Assembly (NCBI GenBank): GCA_030605795.1
Contig: JAUWHR010000052.1
Span: 1-56,262 of the forward strand
Origin: Anaerolineae bacterium
GTDB taxonomy: Bacteria > Chloroflexota > Anaerolineae > Anaerolineales > E44-bin32
Length of the DNA: 56,262 nt
Reading direction: 5' to 3'
Every line of letters starts with the position of its first letter. Position 1 is the stretch's first letter. A program made the translations under genes and the position numbers. Shown piece by piece: positions 8,341-15,771 of this stretch. The notes beneath the pieces were generated by a model. That model saw only the letters and a list, made by a program, of their open reading frames with translations, ran no database searches and was not told the origin of the DNA.

Positions 8341-8870
8341 CACCGAATAATGATAAGATAAGGTAATTCCACTCAACCAACACAGCAAAACTGAAGGGGG
8401 AAAAACCATGCGCGCTCCGTACACCCAGCTCTACGTGCATCTGACCTGGTCCACTTGGGACCGCCTTCCATTGATTACCGAGATCATCCAACCTCGCCTT
8501 TACGCCTCAATCGCAAACAAATGCCGCCAACTCAAATGCAAGCCATTGGCAATCGGTGGGATGGAGGATCACGTGCACCTTTTGGTCAGACTACATCCCA
8601 CAGTTGCGATTGCCACCTTGGTCAAAGAAGTGAAAGGTACCTCTTCTCATTTGATGACGCATGAGATCACACCTGGCGAGTTCTTTAAATGGCAGGGTGG
8701 CTATGGGGCTTTTACGATACGCAAAGAAGATGTGCCGCGTTTGAAGACCTACATTGAAAACCAGGAATTACGCCATGCAGAAGGTTCGTTACAAGCATAT
8801 TGGGAGCCGAGGCTCACTACCAAGAAGAAAACCGGCGACTTAAGTCGCTGCAACATCTGCTAAGTCCACT
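8335..8870 (+). mobile_element. IS200/IS605-like (HUH) element, copy 2
   Basis: Same left flank as copy 1 (GATAAGATAAGGTAATT, then CAAAACTGAAGGGGGAAAAA) and a right end with GGCGACTTAAGTCGC directly at the tnpA 3' end. It lies in direct orientation less than 1 kb from copy 1. Confidence 0.65.
8408..8863 (+). CDS. tnpA: Y1 (HUH) transposase, IS200/IS605-like, copy 2
   Basis: A 151-residue homologue of the protein encoded at 7475, with the HUH pair DHVHLLV and catalytic tyrosine in LKTYIENQE intact. Substitutions relative to copy 1 are scattered, many conservative or silent, suggesting the two copies diverged under some constraint. The final codons (after EPRLTTKKK) read through the GGCGACTTAAGTCGC palindrome and differ from copy 1. 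It has the same strong ribosome-binding site and leader as copy 1, so both could be expressed and act on the same repeat ends. Confidence 0.87.
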   Translation: MRAPYTQLYVHLTWSTWDRLPLITEIIQPRLYASIANKCRQLKCKPLAIGGMEDHVHLLVRLHPTVAIATLVKEVKGTSSHLMTHEITPGEFFKWQGGYGAFTIRKEDVPRLKTYIENQELRHAEGSLQAYWEPRLTTKKKTGDLSRCNIC

Positions 8871-9080
8871 AGCGAAGCACCGTTCGTCCAGCTTGATCGT
8901 TCATCCAGCTTGACTGGACTGGATCCCGTAGCCCTTCGTTTTCACTCAGGACCTTCGGCGAAGCGGAGGGACTGCGTGGACTTCTACATTAGACCTCTCC
9001 TACCCTTAAAAATGAAGTCGCCGCATGGCGACTTTGCATAGGTAGGTGCAGTTTCAACCACCCGCGAAAGCCGACTTCAT
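8832..9080. repeat. palindromic repeat cluster E
   Basis: Right-end hairpin GGCGACTTAAGTCGC, then CGTTCGTCCAGCTTGA/TCATCCAGCTTGACTGG blocks, one GGATCCCGTAGCCC block and an AAGTCGCCGCATGGCGACTTT hairpin. It uses the same modules as clusters A-D and the 26.5-27.3 kb region. Confidence 0.75.
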
Positions 9081-9452
9081 AGAATGGGCTATAGACACTA
9101 AAAAGTTCTCCACTATAAGAGCATTTACATCATGGGCAATGTTCATATCAATACCGTCGATGGTTTTTAGTCGCTAGTAAAGAATGGCAGCAAAGGTATG
9201 TACCAAAGGATAAGTGCAAAGTATTTCCAAGGCTATTTAAACGAATATTCTTTCTGCTACAATCACTGAGACGATGTTATCCCTATGTTATTAACGTTTT
9301 TGAATCGGGTAGTCGCTTTGGCAAAGACATCGTAACCTTTCTTAATACTTACAAGAAATCTTCTTTTATATAAACTCTTCTGATGTCACGCTATCTTCTG
9401 CTTTTTTCCGCTTCGATTTCTTATGCTTCTTACTCACAATCTTCTCCCAAAT
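9081..9452. other. intergenic with an 85-codon open segment
   Basis: The plus-strand frame 9119-9373 is open for 85 codons (reading QYRRWFLVASKEWQQRYV near its start, RFGKDIVTFLNTYKKS near its end) but has no start codon near its upstream stop. It could be the tail of a decayed gene; I do not recognise it. Nothing else is visible in this A+T-rich stretch. Confidence 0.3.
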
Positions 9453-9974
9453 TTATGTAGAAACCTCTTTTATCGTTATCTCGTGCCGATCCTCAACCAA
9501 TTGAACATTCACATTTACCCAAAATGGCATTGTGATGGTATCGCCTTTTATTGTGTTTGCGTGAAACCACAATCCAATCTCGGTCTCATCTTCTGGTAGC
9601 TGAGGGCCATCCTGATCACTTAGCGTCGCGCGCATCGTTCCGTTCCACCGATGTATGAAGTACGACGATATTCCTTCTCCGTATGGGATTTCTACTGGCT
9701 GTCTATCACGCCGCACCCACCTTGCAGCCATCCGCGGTATTTCGACTTCTACATCCCATTCGATAATATCAACCCAGCAATTCAATAGATCGCCGCCCGT
9801 ATTATTGATTATTCTCACCCCCTCCCAAATACCCAAGTCATCCATAGGTCTCGCAATAGCCAATTCTATACCAGTTGGAGGACGGGTTTCAAAATAAGCT
9901 AACACAAGCACTATAATGAGAACGATAAAAAAAAGGAAATAACAGAGAGATGCGCGGGATGTTCCATGGACCAA
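9453..9974 (-). CDS. hypothetical membrane-anchored protein, downstream part of a split gene
   Basis: A 173-codon frame. From about residue 12 it encodes a strong transmembrane helix (FLFFIVLIIVLVLAYF) and then a beta-rich soluble domain of about 140 residues with several tryptophans (RIINNTGGDLLNCWVD, GLWFHANT). I do not recognise a family. The first residues duplicate, in another frame, the end of the gene upstream; a single extra T in the run at 9927-9934 would join the two frames into one protein of about 236 residues with two membrane helices. It is therefore probably not an independent gene. Confidence 0.5.
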   Translation of the reverse strand: MVHGTSRASLCYFLFFIVLIIVLVLAYFETRPPTGIELAIARPMDDLGIWEGVRIINNTGGDLLNCWVDIIEWDVEVEIPRMAARWVRRDRQPVEIPYGEGISSYFIHRWNGTMRATLSDQDGPQLPEDETEIGLWFHANTIKGDTITMPFWVNVNVQLVEDRHEITIKEVST

Positions 9975-10168
9975 TCAAGGAACAACATAAATACATCGCG
10001 TACAAAGGGAAGATAGTTATGCACAAATTCGGTAAAAACATCACCCAATAATTGCTCCACAATCCAATAAGCAAGGCCTAAAAAAACTGTGCCAAAGATT
10101 AACCTCCAGCGTCGGAAAATTGATTGTCGTATCCCGCGCAAACGTCTTTTGTATCGTTTTCTTGCCAT
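9911..10168 (-). CDS. hypothetical membrane protein, upstream part of a split gene
   Basis: An 85-residue frame starting MARKRYKRRLRGIR, very basic, followed by one hydrophobic segment (LIFGTVFLGLAYWIVEQLL) and the beginning of a second that stops just after a run of eight T residues on the coding strand. It overlaps the downstream frame by 64 bp. The basic N terminus suggests a cytoplasmic start with two helices anchoring a domain that would be outside or inside depending on topology. Function unknown; see the downstream part. Confidence 0.5.
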   Translation of the reverse strand: MARKRYKRRLRGIRQSIFRRWRLIFGTVFLGLAYWIVEQLLGDVFTEFVHNYLPFVRDVFMLFLDWSMEHPAHLSVISFFLSFSL

Positions 10169-10279
10169 ACCCCCATTGTAAACTGATATGTGACGTAAGG
10201 GTATACTTGCCTTCTAGGATTTCAGGAGGCTTTGGCTTGCATATCATTGTGCAATAGTCCCCCGGTTCACGATTCCCGG

Positions 10280-10585
10280 CAAATGAAATCGGCGAAGGCC
10301 GATTTTGTAGAAGTTGCCGCGGTTTTAACCGCCGCAATCCGATTTCGCAGAAGTTACCGCGGTTTTAACCGCCGGTATTGTGGGCCTCTCACCTTATTCC
10401 CTAATTGTAGAAATCACAAAGATCCCTTTGGATTCCATCGGCTCTGCCGATGACCAGCAGCAGAGCTGCTGGATTCCAGAGAAATTGGCGAAGGCCGATT
10501 TTGCAGATGTTGGTGCAGTTTTAACTGCCGCATTTCGTAATTGTGGCTACGGTTTTAACCTCCGACTTCGTAATAAATGGTGCAG
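10280..10585. repeat. palindromic repeat cluster F
   Basis: AAATCGGCGAAGGCCGATTTT, GTTGCCGCGGTTTTAACCGCC and related hairpins, plus a second copy of the ATCGGCTCTGCCGAT / CAGCAGCAGAGCTGCTGG double hairpin (about 10429-10475). It ends at the degenerate tnpA remnant. Confidence 0.75.
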
Positions 10586-10666
10586 TTTAACTTGCCACCG
10601 TTAATGAATACTGACAGATAAGGTAATTCATCCCATCATCGCAATGAAACTCATACAGGAAATCGC

Positions 10667-10741
10667 ATGTGTAACCAATACACCAAACCCTACCTGCACC
10701 TGATTCGGCTCACCTTGGACTGCTTGCTGCTAATAATAGAA
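10667..10741 (+). pseudogene. degenerate tnpA 5' fragment
   Basis: An ATG-initiated frame reading MCNQYTKPYLHLIRLTLDCL aligns with MRTPYTQLYVHLTWSTWDRL, the start of the two intact transposases, and is preceded by GATAAGGTAATTCA, a degenerate form of their leader. Similarity stops after about 25 codons, so only the first sixth of the gene remains. Confidence 0.7.
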
Positions 10742-10743
10742 AC

Positions 10744-10780
10744 AAAAAAACGGGCTCGCCAAACCATTTCCAGCGAGCCC
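10744..10780 (-). terminator. Rho-independent terminator
   Basis: An 8-bp stem GGGCTCGC/GCGAGCCC (10752-10759, 10773-10780) followed on the minus strand by a T run. It lies 30 bp after the stop of the secreted protein gene at 10810. Confidence 0.85.
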
Positions 10781-10809
10781 TTGCAATTGTTGATATTTAT
10801 ATCATTTGG

Positions 10810-11781
10810 CTATGGACGGAAGTGGATATTGATACCTAGAGAGCAAAAGGTATCACCTCTGTTAACTGCTAATTTTAGATGCACATTCATTCTGTTATTC
10901 CATAGCTGTATACTAGATAATTCAACCGCTCCAAGGTAATCCGTATCTTGAGGATATGGATAGGTCCCGCCGCCACCCCAACCTAGATCGTTCAAAACGG
11001 CTGCTACCGGTTTTTTTGCAGGAGTTAGACTCATCTCGAATTGTGGTTCAGGAAAGAAAATCGGACCAGGCCCCAAGTTCCAGAAGTAAATGTTTATGTC
11101 TTGAGATTCAGCGTCTGTTCCAGTGATGAATATTGAGGATGAGTAGAGAACACCGCAATCTTGGCTCAGTTCGCCAATTGTTTCATTAGAGTTACGCCTG
11201 GATGTAACCCAATAAGGATCGTAGGTTTCCAGCAACTGATCTACAGTTATGGCATTGACGAACTCTAGCGCGAGCGCATCAAAATAATGAGTTTGGTTAT
11301 CCCCGGTACCCCCGACTACTTCAATCTTAAGCGTATGTGCGGATCCTACAGGTGAGAGATAGAGGACTGTCTCAAAGTCTGAGCCTGAGCCATCAGTAGA
11401 GCCTGTTACGGTAGCAATTAGTAAATCATCTAGGAAGATGTTATCAGTCTCGCTACCGAAGCGTGCATATTTAAACGCGTAAAAGCCCTCTTTATCGACG
11501 TTAAATTCAATTGTAATACTACCAGGGTAACCGAGACCCCTTGGGAATGAGCTGGCATCCTGCATTACAGTTGTTGAATCTATTGTGAAGAAGTAATGCG
11601 ACAGCATGTTTACTTGCCAGAATTCGTTGACCTGCTGTGTAGTAGTATAACCTTCGCTGGATGGTTCAAATTGACCAATTTGCCAGATCATGACCGATCC
11701 ATCGCTTGCTTGAACAGTCATTAACGCCATAATTAGCATCAACGTTGCTGACAATAAACCGATTAGAACTTTCTTATTCAT
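10810..11781 (-). CDS. secreted beta-sandwich protein of unknown function
   Basis: A 323-residue exported protein. Residues 1-25 are a clear signal peptide (MNKKVLIGLLSATLMLIM, cleavage likely after VQA). The first half has a jelly-roll/CBM-like flavour: SITIEFNVDKEGFYAFKYARFG, an FLDDLLIATVTGS strand pair and HTLKIEVVGGTGDNQTHYFDALALEF. The second half is less familiar and ends with two cysteines. I see no catalytic motif; carbohydrate or surface binding is a guess. It has its own terminator downstream and an approximately 220-nt leader containing a candidate c-di-GMP-II riboswitch, suggesting its output follows c-di-GMP levels. AGGAG lies 8-9 bases before the ATG. Confidence 0.7.
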   Translation of the reverse strand: MNKKVLIGLLSATLMLIMALMTVQASDGSVMIWQIGQFEPSSEGYTTTQQVNEFWQVNMLSHYFFTIDSTTVMQDASSFPRGLGYPGSITIEFNVDKEGFYAFKYARFGSETDNIFLDDLLIATVTGSTDGSGSDFETVLYLSPVGSAHTLKIEVVGGTGDNQTHYFDALALEFVNAITVDQLLETYDPYWVTSRRNSNETIGELSQDCGVLYSSSIFITGTDAESQDINIYFWNLGPGPIFFPEPQFEMSLTPAKKPVAAVLNDLGWGGGGTYPYPQDTDYLGAVELSSIQLWNNRMNVHLKLAVNRGDTFCSLGINIHFRP

Positions 11782-11869
11782 CGAGTTTACTCCTATTATG
11801 CTTTATAACCGATTTCTTTAGAGACATTTAATGAGCTATGAATGTTTAATAGGCTCCACCTCCTTCTTG

Positions 11870-11964
11870 AAAAACACCGACCACACCATCTGGCCGGTTT
11901 CACTATTCGCTCGCCGAAGGGCCAAGTGACCACCGTTAGGTCCTCCGGGTCACAGCTTCCAGAT
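11870..11964 (-). promoter_or_regulatory. candidate c-di-GMP-II riboswitch with overlapping terminator
   Basis: Read on the minus strand: P1 is AUCUGG/CCAGAU (11959-11964 with 11888-11893). Within it, UCACUUG-(GCCCUUCGGC hairpin)-AUAGUGAAACCGGCC matches in order the hallmark of class II c-di-GMP aptamers, GCACUUG-hairpin-AGUGCAACCGACC. A mutually exclusive hairpin ACCGGCC/GGUCGGU (11892-11898 with 11876-11882) followed by UUUUU uses the aptamer's 3' arm, so ligand-stabilised P1 should prevent termination (an ON switch). The assignment rests on recalled consensus, not a covariance model. Confidence 0.6.
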
Positions 11965-12003
11965 TATGAGTATCTATATTATGTGTTGTTGAGAGAGTCT
12001 TTA

Positions 12004-12083
12004 CCCGATAGTTAGCTCCTCAGCCTGAGAACTATCGGGAGAAGAAAGGCAAAGCGGAGCTCCCCAGATCCTTAGCTCCGCTT
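12004..12083 (-). other. two perfect 10-bp hairpins
   Basis: AAGCGGAGCT/AGCTCCGCTT (12052-12061, 12074-12083) and CCCGATAGTT/AACTATCGGG (12004-12013, 12030-12039). They lie between the protease gene and the riboswitch. The first is followed on the minus strand by TTTGCCTTTCTTCT and may be a weak terminator; the other has no T run. Confidence 0.6.
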
Positions 12084-12211
12084 CATGTGTGGATAATTGA
12101 TTGCAGCAACGGCGCCTACTCCTCCCCCGAAAGGGTCGTTGTTAGCTGCGATGGACAACCATCATAGCAGAAAAGAAGGTGCGCGGTCAATCGAACTTGC
12201 GTTCTCAAACG

Positions 12212-12240
12212 AAAAATAAGACCCGCCAGTGGCGGGTCTT
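12212..12240 (-). terminator. Rho-independent terminator of the protease gene
   Basis: A perfect 10-bp stem AAGACCCGCC/GGCGGGTCTT (12218-12240), three-base loop, then TTATTTTTC on the minus strand, 27 bp after the protease stop codon. Confidence 0.88.
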
Positions 12241-12266
12241 CGAGAAAAAACGCAGGATTCACGGCA

Positions 12267-13166
12267 TTACGGTAGGTATTGATCTATGAAATCCCATGCA
12301 TCCGGTATATCCACCCGGTAGCTGAAGTCAGCACCTTTGCAATTGTAATTCAGGCCAAAGGATACAACCGACACGATGACGTTCGTATCGTTAAACATCA
12401 CCGGACCACCGGAGTCACCAAAGCACGCACCACCAGTGCCATTTCCATTACCTGGGTTGTTGGATGTATGCAGATTGTATCCGTCGGTGAGGGCACTTTC
12501 TAAATTAACCAACTTCGAGGTGGCTTTATATCGACTGTCTTCAGCTCGGAAGAAAGGCACAACCTCCTGGTAGCCATATCCTGCGGTCTCGAAGAGCTGC
12601 TTATTATGCCCCCGCCGTGTTGCCAGCTCATCGAGCACGTGTAGTTCAGCCAATTCTGCGTATTGGCGGACTCTAGCATTCTTGTCGAGTAGCACAACCC
12701 CCAAATCGTACGTGTTTGGAAACTCGGCGAAGTCGTTATAGTTGGGATGCGCCCACGCCTCACCCCGTATGAAGCGAGAGTTTTTATTCAACCAATCGAA
12801 TCGGAGTGGGTAGAGAATGTCAGGATCGTCGTAATCAGACCACCTTGGGAAGTCTGAGAGGTCAACTTGTTCATCAAACGTCACCCAAACATCTGTGCCA
12901 CCGCGACGACCTTCAGTCACTTGAAGATCGGTTCCGATATCGATGGTGCAGTGACCTGCTGTCAGGAACGTTCTTCGATCAAGTAGAGCCCCTGAGCAGC
13001 TAAACCACCCACCATCTTCTCCATAGGTCGGGTCAAAGAAAAGCAAGAAGCCCACATATGGGTGCTCTCCATCATCCGTCTCGCCGTAGGTTATTGCAGC
13101 GGCAGGGATTACTACGATTAGGAGCAAAGTTGCCGCAGCCAATACAGTCAATAATTTCTTACTCAT
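12267..13166 (-). CDS. secreted trypsin-like serine protease (S1 family)
   Basis: A 299-residue exported protease. The signal peptide is MSKKLLTVLAAATLLLIVV, with cleavage likely near AAA-ITYG. The S1 catalytic triad is in place: His in FLTAGHC, Asp in NTYDLGVVLLD and Ser in GACFGDSGGPV. Six cysteines could give the usual disulfides. Substrate preference cannot be read reliably. A GAGGAGGAGG ribosome-binding site lies just before the ATG and a strong terminator follows the stop. The leader is long (more than 200 nt without another gene) but I did not recognise a riboswitch in it. Likely an extracellular scavenging or self-processing protease. Confidence 0.85.
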   Translation of the reverse strand: MSKKLLTVLAAATLLLIVVIPAAAITYGETDDGEHPYVGFLLFFDPTYGEDGGWFSCSGALLDRRTFLTAGHCTIDIGTDLQVTEGRRGGTDVWVTFDEQVDLSDFPRWSDYDDPDILYPLRFDWLNKNSRFIRGEAWAHPNYNDFAEFPNTYDLGVVLLDKNARVRQYAELAELHVLDELATRRGHNKQLFETAGYGYQEVVPFFRAEDSRYKATSKLVNLESALTDGYNLHTSNNPGNGNGTGGACFGDSGGPVMFNDTNVIVSVVSFGLNYNCKGADFSYRVDIPDAWDFIDQYLP

Positions 13167-13467
13167 TTTTTCCTCCTCCTCAAAAGGTTTATCTACCCAT
13201 CATTTTGTATGGATTGGAGCCACTCCCAATAAACGCCTCCTTCCTAGTTGGTATAAATTCCTTCTATTAGTTAGATCCAATCTACATAAAGCAAAACAGC
13301 CAGAACAGGAGAATCCCATCTCTGGAATATCGCCGGCTTTTCCATAAGAGCGGAAGCACAGATAACAACTCCTCCATCTGCCCAACCGATGTTAAGAAAA
13401 ACTTGAAGAAAAGACTGTCGCTGCAATGTGGAAGTGTCATCATATTACCATACCTATCAACCCATTC
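13167..13467. other. protease leader and intergenic, no gene seen
   Basis: Upstream region of the protease gene. No convincing coding frame. On the minus strand TTCCAGAGATGGGATTCTCC and neighbouring segments could pair locally, but no known RNA motif was recognised. Confidence 0.35.
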
Positions 13468-13635
13468 TCAATGGTCTTTGCAATATCCATCCCAAATTAC
13501 TTTTGAGCCTCTTCCATCTGATCGTCTCAACAAAATAAACTGCATATCGGCCTGAACCATCTTCGATTTTATCCTTCCAGAAGGTATCCAATTAATGACC
13601 ATCTGGATACCCTCTGGTGACCAAAATCCTCTATC
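13468..13635 (-). pseudogene. possible remnant of a WD40/TolB-like repeat protein
   Basis: A 55-codon minus-strand segment, open from just after a stop at 13636 to a stop at 13468. It reads FWSPEGIQMVINWIPSG, then MQFILLRRSDGRGSKVIWDG, which has the cadence of beta-propeller (WSPDG) blades. No start and no upstream continuation is seen. It could be the last blade of a deleted secreted protein; this is weak evidence. Confidence 0.3.
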
Positions 13636-13689
13636 CTATAAGCAGCGAGGGTTGTTCTTGAGGAGGAGGACCCCAGCGAATGTCATTCC

Positions 13690-14069
13690 ATTGTGCATTT
13701 TAATTTAGCACATTTTGACCGGCGCGATCTGGCAACGCGCCATGCATGGTTGAAATTGAGAGCACGATTTGTATAAACTGGTTATGGACCTGATTACAGC
13801 CTCAACGAGGCCAAGAAGATGCTAGCAACGAACCGGGGGACTGACCGATGTGCAAGCTTGATCACAGGACCGCTGGGGTCATTTGGTAACCGATGGAGAA
13901 ACCGGCCACAAGGTCGGTTTCTAAGTTTTAACCGTGGCACCTATCAAAAAACAGTGGCACTTTATTGCACTCAGTACAGTCTCCCCAGTTCCCAACCCGA
14001 AGATTCTCGGTCCAATAAGGACCTTCGATCACCCACATTGTTCATCCACCATAAGAAGGAACCGTTGCC
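13690..14069. other. intergenic with a terminator-like hairpin
   Basis: A 7-bp stem GAAACCG/CGGTTTC (13898-13904, 13915-13921) followed by TAAGTTTT on the plus strand could be a terminator or attenuator ahead of the SARP gene. Frames that overlap this region have no family signature. Nothing else is recognised. Confidence 0.4.
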
Positions 14070-14993
14070 ATGCCCTCATTGAAGATCCATCTCTTTGGCA
14101 AATTCCGCGTTCTTTCTGCCGACCGAGAGTTGAAAGGGCTCGATTCCAGCCGGGTGCAGGAGCTCTTATGCTACCTGCTCCTGTACCGCGACCGCCCTCA
14201 CCCTCGCGAGACCCTCGCCAGCCTGCTGTGGGAAGCCAGCTCGTCCGCGCAAGCCAAGAAGTACCTTCGTCAAGCCTTGTGGCAGCTTCAGAATGCCCTC
14301 GGCGCTCACGCCGATCAGGAGGGGGAACGCGTACTTCTGATCGAGCCCGATTGGATCTGCCTCAATCCGAAGGCTGACCTATGGCTCGACATCGCCATCT
14401 TTGAAAATGCCTTTGCCTCCGTTCAGGGTCTTCCGGGCGAGGAGATGGATGCCGACCAGGCGAGTGCATTGAATATCGCCGTTCAGCTCTACCAAGGAGA
14501 CCTGCTTGAAGGTTGGTATCAAGATTGGTGCCTATACGAGCGCGAACGTCTACAGAACATATGGCTTGCCATCTTGGAAAAGTTGATTGCCTACTGTGAG
14601 GTCCAAAAAAGATACGAGGAAGGCATAGTCTATGGCAGGTGCGTGCTGCGCTTCGACCGGGCTCATGAGCGCACCCACCGCCGGATGATTCGCCTTCAAT
14701 ACCTTGCCGGCGACCGAACGTCTGCCCTGCGCCAGTACCAGCGATGTTGCTCCGCCCTGGATGAAGAACTCGGCGTGAAGCCTGCCAGACGCACCAAGGC
14801 GCTCTATCAACAAATATTCGCCGACAGCCTCGATAGCACCACATTCCCTGAAAAAAGTGTGGGAACTGGCGAGTTTTCCCTGTTGCCTAATATGGTCGCT
14901 CGTCTCAACCAGCTGAAGCAGGTGCTATCTGATGTCCACAGTCATGTCAGCCAGGATCTTGACACGATTGAGCGGGCATTGGATGGGCAGTAG
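14070..14993 (+). CDS. SARP-type transcriptional regulator with BTAD domain
   Basis: A 307-residue regulator. Residues 1-95 form an OmpR-like winged helix (IHLFGKFRVL, SSRVQELLCYLLLYRDRPHPRETLASLLW, YLRQALWQL) as in SARP proteins. Residues about 100-255 are the bacterial transcriptional activation domain, a TPR-like helical repeat ending in RQYQRCCSALDEELGVKPARRTKALYQQI. The last 45 residues are a helical tail (LNQLKQVLSDVHSHVSQDLD). SARP proteins activate nearby operons by binding repeats upstream of the -35 box. The next genes on the same strand are the Tad pilus operon, so a role in its control is plausible but inferred from position only. AAGGA lies about 10 bases before the ATG. Confidence 0.85.
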   Translation: MPSLKIHLFGKFRVLSADRELKGLDSSRVQELLCYLLLYRDRPHPRETLASLLWEASSSAQAKKYLRQALWQLQNALGAHADQEGERVLLIEPDWICLNPKADLWLDIAIFENAFASVQGLPGEEMDADQASALNIAVQLYQGDLLEGWYQDWCLYERERLQNIWLAILEKLIAYCEVQKRYEEGIVYGRCVLRFDRAHERTHRRMIRLQYLAGDRTSALRQYQRCCSALDEELGVKPARRTKALYQQIFADSLDSTTFPEKSVGTGEFSLLPNMVARLNQLKQVLSDVHSHVSQDLDTIERALDGQ

Positions 14994-15771
14994 GGAACCC
15001 ACCTTTCGATAATTTCACGATTATTGGAGCGGGAAAAGATAATTGCCCTTTCGCAGAGCTGTCTTTTCACGACCCTGCGGAGCCCCTCGGCAAGCGTCCT
15101 TCGACTGTGCTACGCTCCGCTCTGGATGCTTGCCTCGGTTTCCACTTTTGAAGCCCAATGTCCAACCACATAGCCACTGACCGAGAAACATCCTGTCCTA
15201 CTTACATTTGAAGGGCTCGGGACCTTCGGCTACGCCGAATGGCGCCCCCACCGCCAGGAAATACACTCCCGGTAAATTCGCCGGGACGAACGGTCCAGTC
15301 AAGCTGGACGAGCGGCGGGCATCTCCGACCCCCAACAACGAACAACGTTGAATTTCCATAAGATTCACCCGCCTCTCCGAGCCTGGATCCCCACCAACTT
15401 AGCCTTTGATAATCACTATAAATAACTTTCTTTTTTTTAATTTCATGAATCACGATAACGGGGGAGCGGAGCGAGGTTGAGGTTTGAATCAAATTTAATT
15501 AACCCTCAATACCGAAGCGGAGCGACTTGCGAGGGGTCGAAGATGCCCGGCGATTTTCCGGGCTGCGGGGAAAAGCACTTTCCCCACAGCCCCCCTTGGG
15601 GGGCATGGGGGGGAAAAAGATCAAGCGGCGTTCAACACAACCCTGTGCTCCCAGACACTGCGACAGACGCTCCCAAGACGCTTCGAAGGACTCCATATTG
15701 TTATACATGTAATGTGAGAGAGCCAAAGGTTGTGCAAGGTCTCCCCGAATTAACTAGTAAACGGGGTTTAT
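14994..15771. other. long intergenic region with stacked hairpins
   Basis: No gene is supported in these 778 bp. About 15225-15310 contains repeat fragments related to the 26.6 kb family (ACCTTCGGCTACGCCGAA; CAGTCAAGCTGGACGAGCGG). At about 15545-15615 three hairpins follow each other: CCCGG-CCGGG, GGGGAAA-TTTCCCC and CCCCCC-GGGGGG. CCCCG-CGGGG at about 15743-15764 precedes the first operon gene. The operon promoter is presumably here but no clear boxes were found. Confidence 0.45.

Noticed and set aside
13840..13930. Possible c-di-AMP (ydaO-type) or second c-di-GMP riboswitch before the SARP gene, from CCGGGGGAC, GGGGTCA and AAACCGGCC
   Set aside because: The order and spacing of conserved blocks do not fit either consensus as I know it, and no CACUUG-AGUG module is present; only a terminator-like hairpin is kept.
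13819..14377. Overlapping frames upstream of and into the SARP gene
   Set aside because: No ribosome-binding site or recognisable domain; Pro/Arg/Ser-rich composition is typical of an out-of-frame read of the SARP gene.
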